From positions 252,198 through 316,197 of the forward strand of contig VZSF01008858.1 of assembly GCA_013398295.1 (NCBI GenBank): a DNA stretch of 64,000 bases, given 5' to 3'. The notes under the pieces were generated by a model that was given only the letters and a program-made list of their open reading frames with translations, ran no database searches and was not told where the DNA came from. This document shows positions 11,226-24,049 of the stretch, in pieces (the stretch's first letter is position 1; each line of letters begins with the position of its first letter). The translations under genes and the position numbers were made by a program. This stretch comes from Chionis minor (Eukaryota; Chordata; Aves; Charadriiformes; Chionididae).

Positions 11226-12659
11226 TCCTTACAGATTCATACTTTTGCAGATGACGCACTTATTTTAATACCCTCAATTTACGGAGCGAGCACGCCTCGC
11301 GCTGCGGGTGCCGAGGGACAGCAGGAGCTGAGGGGGGACGAGGGGCAGGAGCAGCTTTCTTCAAGGAGAGCAGATGCGAAGGGAACGGGATGGGTTTGGT
11401 GTCCTCCAAAGGGCAGCCACGGCCTCCCCGAGGCAGCGCTGAAGGGGCTCAGGAGCCCATGGACGAGTGCCCAAGGCCAAGGGCAGCGCAGGGGAGGGCA
11501 AGGCAATATGCCGGGAGGGGGAACTCGGGGGGACGTGTGCCCCTGCAAACCATACGCAGTGAGGGGACGATCCCGCAGCACCACGCACGCCTGCCTGTGT
11601 CTGTACCGCACGGCCAGGCTCAACCCAAGCCACCCTCCCCACTCTGAAATCCAGCAATGCCCAACTCTAGAAAAGTGGACTCTCCTTATTTTTCGTGCAC
11701 AGTACCCTCCAGGGTGAAATCCACTTCAGAGTTCAGACTGAGTCCTGAAAACCAGCGTTTAGGTGAGCACAATCCCATACACCTGCCAACGCAAAACTTG
11801 GGCAGCAATGTCATCGCACTGCCCTCCTTTCTGCTCATAACGAAATAAGGAGGGCGAGGAGTGGCTGGGTACCGCGGAGGGTTTCTGTCCCAGCTTTGCT
11901 GAACTGGCAGGCGCACAAGCCTTGCTACCCGCGAGTTATCTCAGAAATAGGGACGTGCCGGAGCAGGGAGAGGTTGTGCTCCAAGCCGTGCGAGGTGACA
12001 TTTCCAGCCTGTGATGCATATGCAAACAGCAAGGAGAGCGGCAGTTAATCTGGCTCTGCTCCGCCTCCCTCTGTTCCCACAGACCAGCAGGGATGAGGGT
12101 GCTGGGTCGCTGCAGGGATGGGGAGATGTCTCAAAGGTCTTTGCAGCCCGAGGCAATGGGGGTTCGCACCCTGGAGGGACTGGGGGATAATCGTCTTGCA
12201 TGCCAAGATGTGCAAAGGCTCCTTTATGCCCTCGCTTCCAAAGCCAGGTAAAACCAAGCTGCTTCACTCCCCTTCTGAACATTTGGCTAATGAAAGCGAT
12301 TATAGGCCTCCCTCTTTTCTCACAAAAGAGCTCTGCTGTCTCAGTATCACCTTCGCCAGAGCCTCATAAAAATGCTGTATCTTAACCAATTCACCTTATT
12401 GGAACGCATACGTTGCGTACGTAACAGCAACAGCAAAATCCGGCCGGCAGCCTGGGTGATGGGTCTCCCAGCTCTTGCGGGTCAGCTGTGGCTGGCAGTC
12501 ACCGGGGGGGTGTCTGGAGTACCTTTAAGAACTGAATCTATTCGGTTTCATTTGTTTCTATTAAATGTACTTTGCAGACAGTCTCAGGGATTTTGTTTGT
12601 GCAGAGAAGCCACACTGCTGCCCTTTTGCTATCGGGTATCTCGAGCCTCAACTAGGGGG
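11226..12659. other. intergenic with alternating purine-pyrimidine tract
   Basis: GC-rich DNA to about 11640 is followed by mixed sequence. At 12404-12425 acgcatacgt and tgcgtacgta form a nearly continuous alternating purine-pyrimidine tract, with an imperfect dyad centred on cgtacg. No gene is recognised. Confidence 0.6.
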
Positions 12660-13130
12660 TGAAATGGACTTTAAATCACCCTCTATCGCACAAACATTAG
12701 AAAAGACTTCACCAGCAATTTTTCCATTTCCAGCTTAATCTGCTTGACAGCAGTTTTATAAACTATCTGAGCTGTGATGCTTCATGATCCTCCTTGGCTC
12801 TTTAGCTGCAAAAAAAAAAAAACCAAAAAACTGCTAAGGAGCATTTAAGCCATGCATCTAAGCCTCCAAAATCGACACACACTCCTTAGAGCTGCCACCT
12901 GGAGCCTCAGATACTTCAGTGCTAAGAAGGGCAGATCAGACAATATTTGCGATGATGCAGCTACTGTCCAGGGAAGAGATATTTCTTAAATCTCTTCCTT
13001 TTTTTTTTTTTTAGGATCATATTATTCCCCAGAGTTCCCATTCCCATGCTCCTTTGTAATGACGGCATCAGCACAAGCAAGTTGGAAATGACTTACAAAT
13101 TAATAAATCCTTTAAACTTTTTCAAGGTGC
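12660..13130. promoter_or_regulatory. AT-rich island, conserved-enhancer candidate
   Basis: This is AT-rich DNA with an A-run of 13 (12810-12822) and a T-run of 14 (12999-13012). Between and around them are ccagcttaatctgc, agttttataaact and acaaattaataaatcc. The T-run followed by AG resembles a plus-strand splice acceptor, but no coding frame of known type follows. Confidence 0.35.
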
Positions 13131-14590
13131 AGCCTCTCCCCACGTCGCTCACTCAGCCCATCTGTTACAGAGCACTAGCCGCCTTTTTCCACGTTGGCCT
13201 GTGGCTCCTTGACCCAGCGAGCATTTTGGGATGCTGCCTGTTCCCCCGCCGCCAGACAGGGGCGGGAGGGTGTTCACACACTGCACCGTCGCTGGAGGAA
13301 GCTCCGTGCCAGCCTCCAGCAGCCGCTTTGGGTATGTCCGTGGGGCCAGCCCACCCTGTCACCCCAAAGACAGGCAGCTGGGGACACCCCAGGCCAGTCC
13401 AGAGACCGAGCTCTGGGCAGAGAAATGAGCAGAGGTGACCCAACACTGGAGGAGGCTGTACGGCTCCCCGCTGCCCGGCCCCTGACGGCCGGGAGAAGGC
13501 ACGCCTGCCATACGGAGAATGCTCTTCCCATGCTGGGACGAGGAACCTTCCCTCTCCCTGGGGTGCAAAGCCCCAAATGCTCCCTGAGGTCTCCCCGGGA
13601 GCCTGGCAATGTCCCCGCGGTGCCGGCTCGGCGCGCCAGCACAGCACGGCTCCGGCAGGCCCACGCAAGGCTCCCCGGACAAAACACCTCCGAGCAGAAC
13701 GCTCTTTTGTGGAAAATAATGGCGAGAATGAGTAATTCGTTACTGCCCGCTTTTGTGCCAAACAAACAGGCTGCCCCACGGCTCTCCCCGACAGACTCGG
13801 GCAGCCTTGGCTTTGAACAAAGTGCAGCACTGGAAAATTCAGCTTTTGCTCCATCCCAGCACCCTGCCAGGGCTCAGGAATGTGTTTACTGGCCCTGAGC
13901 TGGGCTAACTTTGGAGCAACCTGAAACACATCAAAACAAGGAGCTGTAAAGCAGCAGCTGTGATTGATTAATCACAGTAGTGAAGCTGAAGGGTTTGATC
14001 ATTTTCAAAAGCTCTTTAACATCTTATTCTCCAAAGAAGGGGAGGTTACCGCAGCCACGGAACAAAGCAGAGCACAAACCGGGCCGTTTCTTCCCGGGAG
14101 AGGCTCTGGACAGGCCGCGCTGCATCGCCTGGTGCCTCCAGGAAGCAGGAGATGGAGACAGATGAGCGGAGCTGCCAAGCTGCTGCCAGCTGGGAAGGAA
14201 ACGGCCTGACCGGCATCTTGGTCCCGGTTCTCCAGATGTGCCACCTGCACGGGCAGATCGTGCCCGCCCCAGCCAGCCCCAGCGGCTCTTTACGTACCCC
14301 AAGCCCGATGGAGACAGCACTGCAGGAGCCAGCAAGGGCATTGTTCCCCCTCGGAGCAGCCCAGCCAGCCCAGATCCAGCCCGTTTCCATCGGTGGGTGC
14401 TGTCTGGGAGGCGTCTTTGCTCTCACACCACATCACCGCACCTACTCGCTGCCGGGACCGGAGCATGCACAGCCCCCGCTGAAAATCCCAGCCTGCAAAG
14501 AGCATCAGTTCCTCTCTGCCTCACGAGGGAGGCACAAACGCGCCTTTGCTTGCAGGTAGATGCCGACAGTTCCTGCAGCCGAGTGAATAA
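13131..14590. other. GC-rich intergenic stretch, no gene seen
   Basis: CpG-bearing sequence carries long overlapping open frames on both strands, up to about 250 codons. None shows a recognisable domain, and the frames mirror each other in composition. Confidence 0.65.
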
Positions 14591-14950
14591 TTGAATTTCC
14601 CATCCAGCCTCCTCACCCAGAGGAAGCTTACCCTTCAGCTCACACACATTACGGCTACGAAATATTTCAGATTCCTTGTATTTTTTATGGGAACACCACA
14701 TTTTTCCCTTACAGAAAGAAAAAGAAAATCTATTTCTCTCTAATTTGACTCTGGTGGGCAGTCACATTGGTTAACTTGCCTCTTCCACCAGCCCTGCTTC
14801 CTCCCAGAGGCCGAGCTAAGCACTGTCCGTAGCAAGCGCGTGGTATGGTAACCATCACCCCACAGGGCTGATCAGCAAAATATTTTTCAACCACCAATTA
14901 AATACAGAACTGTTATCTGGTCAGCAATTAATTGGCGTAAACGTGAGGGT
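14591..14950. promoter_or_regulatory. AT-rich island, weak enhancer candidate
   Basis: The block contains ttctctctaatttgac, accaccaattaaatac and gtcagcaattaattggcg, the last a near-palindromic double homeodomain-type site. Flanks are GC-rich. Confidence 0.3.
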
Positions 14951-17900
14951 GCACAGGGAGCCGACTCCCTGCAGCGGTGCCGGAGGAGCATCCCTCGCAC
15001 GGCGCACAGCCCCGGAGCACCCGCTGAACCAGGGCCCAGCAGCAAGGACAATTAAACACAGCTGCCCCGGTACCCAGAGGGCTTTTGCTGGCATCCTTGC
15101 ATTCGCCTCTGCGCTGGCAACGGGAACACCTCTTTCCAGGGGGATTCCTCTCCACATCAGTGCACGCGAGATACGGGAACCCGTCACTCGGCTCTTGAAC
15201 CGCTCGCTTAGGCATGTCAGACGTGGTCGTGCTGGTCCAGCCTAAAGCATACTTAATGAGCACTTGGCATTTACAAGGCATTTCATGCTGCCAGACTGGT
15301 GTAATTACCTGGAGTCGTGCACAGTCTCCCCAGTGCTGCAGCGGGATGAAGAGCCCAACTGCACAAAGGCAAAAGCCCCAGAGAAGGGCAAGGCACGGCA
15401 TCGAGGCGTCCGAATAACCCCGCACCCTTCACCTTCCTCCTCACGGGAGAAGAGGAAGAGGAGCCCCTTGCTCTTTCAAACACCTCTGGGCAGGTCTCGC
15501 CCCCGCAGCCAGGGGACAGGGGGCAGCCCCCGACCCGCAGCGCTGTGAGCAGGCGGAGCAGCCGCCCGGGGTGCGCTGTTTCCCGTGCCGCAGCGAGACC
15601 AGTGACCTGGCAGAGATAGAAAACAGATTTTCCCCCTGAAACCCCACGCCTGACTCTCTGCTACTCATCTACTGCTTTGCTGTGACATCCAGTTCCTGAG
15701 GCACTACATGGCTCGCTGAATAATTATTAAAATCTCCCAAAATAAACAAGATTTTTGTCACGGCTGTAAGCACAGGTCCATGTTGCTTTGCTGCCCAGGA
15801 GAACACACCATTGCTTTGGTTTTCTTTGCACTAAGACCACGAACTAGCACTATGGGAAGTCTGGAAGTGTAACTTGTGGCACAATGTGCTCAGAGCATAA
15901 ATGATAACCAAGCCCTGCAGGACTATTGATCTGCCCTTGGCATAAAAGCTCTGTTTGCCCCCCTTTCCCCAAGGAAAAAAAGAAACCCACTGTCTTCAAA
16001 GCCATTTTCTTAATTAGTAGTCACTGCGCAGGTCAAGGGGCATGGCAAAGGCACTGGGTGGAAGGGAAATAAGCCAAGTAAAACCAGTACTTGGGTTTTT
16101 TCACAAGGCACAGGCAGGCCCAGCTCCTGTGTGTGCTCACTGCTCAGTGCCTGCACATCAGAGCGTGTCAAAGGACACGGCACAATCTGGCCATGCACAT
16201 CGTAACCAGGACTAGCTAGTGTAGGTCACCTTGTCAGACAGAGTGGGGATCGCTGGAAGTAGCTGCATTTTGCACCTTAAAAATCTAGTTTCTATCTCAT
16301 TCCAGTAAAACAATTGATGCATGGCGAATGCCATGCTGTCCAGGGGACAGCAAAGGGCATCATTCCACGCCCTCCCCTGAAACGCCACTGATCAGACATC
16401 AGCCTGTGGATTCAGAGTGAATTCTGGAGCAAGCACAGGTGATGCGCTGTGCAACGCAGCAACATCTGGCGTTCCTCTCGGCATTCGCTATTTCCCTTCC
16501 CTCCCGTGGGCTACACCGCGCTATCCACGCTCCATTTTCTGAGCTCGCGGGTACAGGGGAGCGAAGAGGAGGGGAAAACATAGGCAAAGGCACAGTCACC
16601 TGCACGTTGTTTGTGAGACATCCTTGCAGGAAGCTCTGCCTGAACGGGGAGCTCCATTCCAATAGGACATGGGACAAACAGAGCTGCTGGTGCTCCTGCT
16701 CCATGGTGTGCCGCCAGTGCAGGAGGCTGCGGGCAGGTGAAAGCTGCTGCACTCGCCAAAGCAGCCTCCAGCTCCGCTCCACTCCGCTCCCAAATGTAAT
16801 TCCTATTTCCGATGAGAGCAGGGATTGCAGACCACCAAGCAACACTGGCTCAGGGAGCAGCAGCCGCTCGGCGTGTCTGGGGAAAGGAGACACAGGCTGG
16901 AGCGCGGCACCGTATCGGAGTTCACAAACCTGCATGCAGTACGAGGCCGCTCTTTGAGCAGGGCCAGCGTGCCAGGCTAGAGCAGGGCAAGATGTTACCG
17001 TAACTGTGCTGCCCCGATCGTCCACCTCCTTCAGCAGCAGATGATCTGCCCAGGGAGAAAACGCTGCTTGGCACGACAGTAAGAGGCTGGGGCTCCACGT
17101 GCTGCATGCTCCTCCGGACGTGCCTTCGCAGTTCCCGTCAGAAGGGGCTGTGCCTTGACCAGACACTTTACATGTGCCCCACACAAGGCTCTTTCCGCCC
17201 TGCGGCAGCTCCGTGGCTTCGCCCAGCCCCACGGCGCTGCTGCCACCCTCCCCAGGCGCAGTGAGGAGACCCCCCGTCCCTGCAGCCAGCAACCCCCCTC
17301 GGACCGGGCAGTCCCCGCTGCTTTGAGATGGTGACAACTCGGATTCTCTTCTGAGGGACGACGCCCTCTAGACTTCTCCTCTCCTGACATTCAGCAGTGA
17401 AATTAGAGCAGGCAGCAGCAGGTTGTTTGCGGAACAAAGTTTGCCAAGCGCATCTAACACACTACGTGCTTCTTCTCTGAGGTTTGTGGGCCCTTCTGGC
17501 AGCTCGTGCTGTTTGAAACAACCTGAACTAGTGGCTGACCCTGGCTCCATCACACTGTTAAACACGCCTGCAGGATGTCTCTAGATAGGTTACTTTGATT
17601 TCTTTAGCTCATCCTCAACTGCAGCTTTTAATCCTCGGGATAACAAAGGCTGAACTGCAGCCACCTTCCAGGATCTCAGACTCTGGCAGAGCATCTTTAG
17701 CTCTGTGCATAAGAATCGCAGCACCCAGGGAGCTTAAACAAAGAGCCCCAGGCAGTCCCAGCCTGAAACACTGGGAACAATGCCATCCCTTCACAGATAG
17801 GGGAAGATGTTTGGAAATGCAATTTCCGAGGTCACCTTTTATCATCCAGGCAAACCATGGGCGAAGCGTAGAGCCCCAGCACAGCTTTTGTCAGCCAAAG

Positions 17901-20320
17901 CCAGCACTGGGGACTCCCCATGGCTACCGAACAGCGGTGGCCGCATTTCCAACAGGTCTCTCCCACCTCCCCGCTGCCCACCCAGCCCCTCAGCCCCAGG
18001 CTCCAAGGGGAGCCAGCTGCCCCCCAGGGCTCCGCCAGGGATCACAGCCCTCTCCATGAGCACGGAGAGGCTTGGTCCACTAATCTCAGAGGCTAAAATA
18101 ATTTCACGCTTTCTTCAGAGAAATCCTCACAGCAAAGCCTGGAAGATGCAGCGAGCCCAGACAGAAACATATTTCCCCTGTGGTTACCCTGATGCCTGAC
18201 TGCCAGCATACAGACATGCAATTTGTGCCTCACTAGGCAAAACCCAGTCGAGTGTTTAACTTGACAACGGGAGCGTTTCTCTGAACGCTGCCACCTCGGC
18301 TGACCCCAGCACAACATCACAGGCTCCCCCAGCGCCTCGCCAGCACCCATGGCCGCAGCCGCCCACAACACCCCCTGCCCAGCAACCGCTACCCCAAGCC
18401 AGCTCTGCAGGCTCCTTGCACGCTGCTTAACACCCAGGAGCCCTTCATCACACCCTCTTCTCCCAGCTCCAGGAGGTTTGGAGCCTCTCCCGCCCCTCTG
18501 ACGGCAGACGAGCCCAAAAGCTGCCCTCGTGCAGGGAGCCGAGGTCTGGCACAGCGGGCAGAGCCCGGGCACTGGGAGGCAGCACGGAGATGGAGCCCTT
18601 CGAACAGAAAGCGAGGCAGGAAGATTGGCTCTCGTGCAGGGAAAACGTGGACCTTAGCCCAGGCTGAGCTGCATCTCGGAAGCTTGTAAATAACAGCCTC
18701 GCCCGGCCCGTAGCTCACTACGCATTGCAAACGCCCCAGTTTTTCCTCTGGCTTAGAGACACGGGCACCAACCTCCTCCCACGCCACTGGCACTAATCTG
18801 GAGTTAGAGTGATAACAGACAGATACGGCTGTCGCAGGAGCCCCTCAGTGGGAAGAGAAGTGAGTAACAACCGTTACCTGCCAAAAGCATCCTGAGAGCT
18901 CCCTGGTGGCCAGGACCGGAGGTGAGGAGATGGTGGGCACAAGCCACCAGCCCCAGCACAGAGGTGCTCCCAGCTGGGCTCCCAGCTCCACTCTCCCCTG
19001 CCCCTCCTGCTGCAGCGCTGCCGGCACAAGGAGCAGCTGGGGCAGGGGGAAATCAGGCCGGTGGCTACCAGGGGTCTGCCAGGACGAGCCCCCGGCGATG
19101 GGAGATGCGGACCAGCTGGGCAGGCACCCACACGAGCCCAGCAGACAGCACGCCTCTGCCGGTCAGCCTGGCTGCACCCGGGACTGCGCAGGAGAGGGAA
19201 GCCTGGGCGCTAATTGCGTAAATGGTCACAGCTACTCTGGAACTGGTCACCCTACAGGGGCTGCAGCGGGATCACCCCACTACAGAGCTGGCTCAGCAGG
19301 GAGATGGGACAGCCTGGTCAGGAAGGGAGCAGGTTGCAACGTGGAGCTCTGACCCACAGATCCTTCTGTGCAAAGCCTGACATCAAGGTCAGCTGCAATG
19401 GCCTCTTTTGTCACCAGATTCTCAGTATTGGTGTTTTCCCAACACCAAACAAGGCTTGCTGGACCTCCACGGCTGCGGCACAGCACACTCAGCTTGCTTT
19501 ACGAGCAGCCACCCAAACACTTGCTCCATCATCCTCCCCGGGTGGGCTCAAGTATTTACCAAGTGTGTTTTCTGTGTATCAGTTGCTAAAGGTGCCTCCT
19601 GCTGTCTGACACTACTTAAACCAGTGGACCAGGGCTCTCCAGCTCCACAGACAGGAGATGAACGTGTATCAGCAAACAGCCGGCCCGGTCCCAAGGTGTA
19701 CGTATTAGCAACAGGCTGTCAGATACTGTTTGTCACTGCTAATTTACCAGAAGGGCCATCTTGATTGGTTTCAGTGCCTTTCTCCGGGGTCACTGAGGAA
19801 AAGGAGAGCTGAGTCCATTCGTTATTGTTCCTTGGCTGGGACCTGCTCCAGCCCCGTGCTCTGCCTTGGCTGCTGGCGGGTGGCAGAGGGGCCCTGTGGA
19901 CACAGGCAGGACAGGATTCCCACCCGGACCTCAAAGCCCAGGATGGCAACAGCCTACAAGGATGCCCAGAGCGATCCCCTGGGGCAGCCCAGAGGGCGAT
20001 ACCTTGGTCAGAGCAGGCAACTTGCGTCTGTCTGATACGGCCAGAAAGGGAATTTCCCTCCCAGAAGGAAATTACTTTCTCAGATTGGGACCCCACAAGA
20101 CGTATGGCACCAGGAGCAATTTCCATACCCACCCTAGCCCAGTGTGCAGGGTGCTGTTTCTCTGCCTTGCTAGAAATAGTTTCTAGCACTGCTGAGCAAG
20201 GATTAATGACTTTTCTAATTATACCACCATCAGTTGGTGACAGGGGAATGATACTGTGCAGATGTCTGAGCCCACTCACCCAGCGCATGGCTGGATTGCT
20301 CCGTGCAGAACACGCCAGTG
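14951..20320. other. intergenic, no gene supported
   Basis: Mostly GC-rich DNA has an AT-richer interval at 15690-16020 (gaataattattaaaatc). A 312-codon minus-strand open frame at 16399-17337 is the longest here. It starts on a TTG codon and has no recognisable domain, so it is not annotated as a gene. Confidence 0.6.
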
Positions 20321-20600
20321 CTTCATTTCATAATTCCAAGGAATATCAAGTCACAAGTGCAGGAAAGCAAAAAAAAAAAAAAAATAAATATTTCTTAATA
20401 TTAAGTAAGACATCTGGAAAGCGTGTCTACTTCAAGTTACTAAAAGGAATCCTGGCAGTTTTGGGTGGCATCTCAGCAAGCTGCGTTTCCATGTAAATAT
20501 TGTCTGTGATTTGTACCATGTCACAGTGCCACTCCTCCTGAGTATACAGAAGACCTGTTTCATATCAGCTTCCCAATTAACCCTTGGTTTTAAATTGGCT
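20321..20600. promoter_or_regulatory. AT-rich block with A-run
   Basis: An A-run of 16 (20369-20384) runs into taaatatttcttaatatt. AT-rich DNA then continues to about 20600. It is an enhancer candidate or simple-sequence drift. Confidence 0.25.
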
Positions 20601-21955
20601 TCCCTTATTTACTAGGCAACTGCTTGCTTTGTCCTACTGAGAAGGAGCATTTTCCACGTGCCTGCACAACCCCGGCCACAGCAAGACCGATCCCTGTGCT
20701 GTGACGCAGCCGCTCACGTCTCGCCAGCTTGTGGCAGCCCTTGCAGACCCCGGCTGTAAAACCCGTTGTCCTTCGTCCAAACATTCCTTTTCCACGTGAC
20801 TTCCTAATAGCGCACACAAGAATTTCTGTAGAAGGGCTCTTACTTCAAAAAATGCTGATAATAGGAAAGCACATCTTGCAACATCTGATGGTAGTTTCAG
20901 TCCGCCTTCTGCGCTTTAAGTTTTCCTATTTTATGATGACATGAACAAGATGCAGTTTTGGAGGGGAGTATAGTATTTTGGAGCCAAAATAACTCTCCAT
21001 TTTCTGAGCGGTTGATGGCTACAGCAACAACGTGTTTTCTCCCGAGGCCGCGGCAGGTGCGTAATTTGCCTGGGAAAATTACTGGAAAACTTCACAGCCA
21101 AGGAGCACCTCGCTCAGCAACCGCCACACTGGCAGCTTCCCCCTACGCGTCCCCAGCAGCGCAGCTGGGGCAGACGAGCCCAGCTTCCCTCTGCTGCCCG
21201 GGCTCCGAGAGGGAGATGTTCTGACCACTGAACGGCAGGCCAAGCACCGCTCAGACTCCGCTGCGCTCCTGGAACAGCGTTTCTCAGGCAGAGCCATCAG
21301 CAGGGAAGGGATCAGGCCACTTATTTTGCCCGGTCGTCTGGAAACAATACCAGTCGCTCCGTGCGGCACAGACCCTGCCCTTTGTCCGGTCTAATTTAAG
21401 GCAATAACAACTCTATCAGTTCCACAAGGCAATACCTGAGGTCCCACAGCTCAGGCTAAAGGAATTGCTGAGGGTTTCAGGTGTCAGCACCGGGAAGTGG
21501 CCCCTCCGGGTGACACTGCAGGGTCAGAGCAGCCCGGGACAGCCAAGGCAGCCTGGGAGAGCTGCGCTGCTAGGGCTGGGAGGCGAGCGCGCGCAAAGGC
21601 CAGTCAGCCATCCCGCAGCCGTCCGCAGCCTCGCACCGCCGTGTCCCTCCTGCCGTCCCCAGGAAGCTGCAACACGCGGCCACCGCGAGGGGCTCGGCCC
21701 CCTCGCCATATGGCAGCTCCTGTCCTCCAGCTCCAAAGTGTCACTTCGTTTCTGTTCCACCGCCAGCCTTGTCAGAGTGCCCCAGAAACCACTGCCGCTA
21801 TTTTTAGAGGGTTAACAAATACCTCTAGGAAAAAATAATCCACTGGTACATCGCTGCCTTTCAGTCCAGCACTCAACAAACAGCCACAGCATGAGGCCAG
21901 TAGCTGTGAAGATGAAATGCCAACTGATGAACTCCCTCTCCCCTCACCCTCCTGC
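20601..21955. other. intergenic, no gene seen
   Basis: Mixed sequence is AT-rich at 20830-20960 and GC-rich with CpG at 21480-21720. Nothing is recognisable as an exon or repeat family. Confidence 0.65.
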
Positions 21956-22500
21956 CCATAGTGAATGAACACGAGAAAACAACTAACCTGCTATTTGGTT
22001 GCCAAGGTTTCTCATTTTTGTGTATAACTATGTGTATTTATAGTGCCCCTTGTTATCAAAAATGAGCAAAGGAAACAGCAGATAAGACAGCCCAGCAGAA
22101 TTGTTTCTCAACAGAATGTTTTTCAGTTTTCCACGAGGCGTCAGCAGCTCTTTAAAGTCTTTTTATTACATTCTGCAATAGATGCAAAATCATATTTCAA
22201 AGACACTTTAACTTTGAAAAAACAAAATGCAGATTCTGTACTGTGCCACCTGCAAACAGCAGAGGCGTGACCCACATTAGAGAGAAACTTCTAACGGAGG
22301 GAGGGAGGGAGCTTTGCAGACAAGACTGGGCCATTTAAAACACTTTAAAAATAAAAGGTCACAGGGAAATCGCTGCCTTTCTAATTATAGCATTCGCTCT
22401 CGTGTTACCATGCCACAACTCAGGTTCCTAATTTAAATTGTCATTAAGCCTTGCTGCAGGCCCCATAACTTAATGACTTTTAGCGTGATAGCCTGCTCTC
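21956..22500. promoter_or_regulatory. AT-rich island, conserved-enhancer candidate
   Basis: The block starts near tttggttgccaaggtttc and runs through cttgttatcaaaaatgag, tctttttattacattc, a ggagggagggagggag tract (22296-22311), cctaatttaaattg and taatgacttttagcg. It is more than 500 bp of AT-rich DNA between GC-rich flanks. Confidence 0.35.
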
Positions 22501-23435
22501 CACCAAGGAGATGAAGAGAACATTTGTATCAGAGACATGGCGAGGAGAAACGATACTCACAGCTAAATAAGGATCAAAATTACAACACGTCTCAGGGCCT
22601 GCCCCCCTTTTTCACAGGGTCTTCATTCAATGTCCTATACCCACGTGACAAGCTTTTTCTCTCGTCTGCGCTCACGGCGGCCCCGAGGGATGTCGGAGGA
22701 GCCCGGATGCTCAGGCGCGTTACCCCAGCTACACATCAAGCTTTACAGGGATGGATGGCCTGATCCAGGAGGATCGCTCCAAAGAAGCTGCCTGCAGTGG
22801 GACGGCAGCCACCGCCGTGCCGTGGCCCTGGGCAAGGGCTGTGACTTCCCCTCATGTCTCAGGAAGAGAGAGGCGAGACACCGGGGGAGCCGGGCGCCGA
22901 CTCGCCCGCAGCGGAGGAGCTCGCGGAGGTTGTTCACTGCCCGCTCCTGGCTCGGCGGCTGCTGGGGCACCGGCCGCCCTCTGCCCATCCCGCCCTCGGA
23001 GCTGCTGCCGGAGCCCCCACGGGATGGGTGTTTGCAGGCACTGGGGTGCCAGCCCCATTCCCAGCTCGGGGCTCCCATCGCAGCAGCACGGAGCAGAAAC
23101 CCACAGGTCCAAACCCGGCACCGGCCGCTGCTCATGCTTTTGGGGGACACTGAAGCACAGAACAGCACCGGGATGGCAACTCCTTCACGCAGTTCCCAGC
23201 AGACACCCAGGTACCGCCAGCCGCTCCGGGGCTGCGGGCGAGACGTGCCCCTGGCTGCAGTGTTCTCTTTTTCCCAAAGGACCTGGCGTCCCTGTTGCGC
23301 ATCCTGCTCTTTGGGACAGGCCCCTGACGCCAGCACTGGGTGGAAGCCGCCACTTCTCATCCCTCCCGCGCTCCTTCCTCCCCGGCCTCATCCTCCCCTC
23401 TGGGTCCTGACGGGGAGGGCTGCGGTGACCACGCA
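22501..23435. other. GC- and CpG-rich intergenic stretch
   Basis: Diffuse CpG enrichment (cgtctgcgctcacggcgg, then gccggccgccctctgc-type sequence) is less dense than in the islands at 10.4 and 24.1 kb. Open frames up to 289 codons on both strands are explained by composition. No known protein is recognised. Confidence 0.55.
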
Positions 23436-24049
23436 ATTAACATTTCAAGAAACACAGCAAAAACTAACCAACTTGGGTTTTCTGTTAGATGTTAAATAAA
23501 ACCAGCAAAGCCTCCATTATTTTTTGTTCCTTCCTAATTAGTTTATTAGACCGCAAATTACAAATCAAAAGTCTTCTCATCTCCATTCCTTCCAGCATAG
23601 AGACTGTTATCAATTTCTGAATTTTCTGGGGATTGAGTTTTACCTTTTTTTTTTTTTTTTTTTAAGTATGAAAAGCTTTAACAGCCGCAAGCAATTAGTG
23701 AAATGAATAAAGCAGCAGCTTGTATGTCCAGATTGGTTATGCCATAAAGAGGCACCATCCTAATTGGACCGGAATGGAAGCTTTTGACTGCTGCACCTGA
23801 TACTGCAAAACAGGGGATGTACAAAATTCAGCAGCAGTTTCTCACCAGCGTCACGATGCTCCCAGCATAAATCATTTTACACGTTATTATCTGGGCAGAG
23901 GACATGCAAAGAGCCGCTTGTAGCATTTTGACTTATTTATCCTTTTAAAAAATCCAACATTGAGGGCAAATGAATTCTTGCCAAGATTCCCTCAAGAGCT
24001 GCAATTAAAAATAATTATAATTAAAAAAGAAATTTAGCAGGCCGCAAGC
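23436..24049. promoter_or_regulatory. AT-rich island flanking CpG island
   Basis: The block holds a T-run of 19 (23645-23663), ccttcctaattagtttatt, gcaagcaattagtg, a TGAATAAAGC segment and the terminal aattaaaaataattataa. It directly precedes the 24.05 kb CpG island, so it may be a promoter-proximal enhancer or simply the island's edge. Confidence 0.35.

Noticed and set aside
12999..13020. T-run followed by AG as a splice acceptor for a plus-strand exon
   Set aside because: No recognisable coding frame or donor follows. Runs of T ending in AG occur by chance.
13165..13929. 254-codon minus-strand and 234-codon plus-strand frames over the same DNA
   Set aside because: They are mirror-image frames in GC-rich DNA. 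Neither resembles a known protein.
15511..15530. CTCF-like core (acagggggcag)
   Set aside because: Only part of the motif fits. The 5' half (CCAS) is missing.
22630..23499. 289-codon plus-strand frame
   Set aside because: It has Arg/Pro/Ser-rich translation typical of GC-rich non-coding DNA, overlaps frames of similar length on both strands and has no domain.
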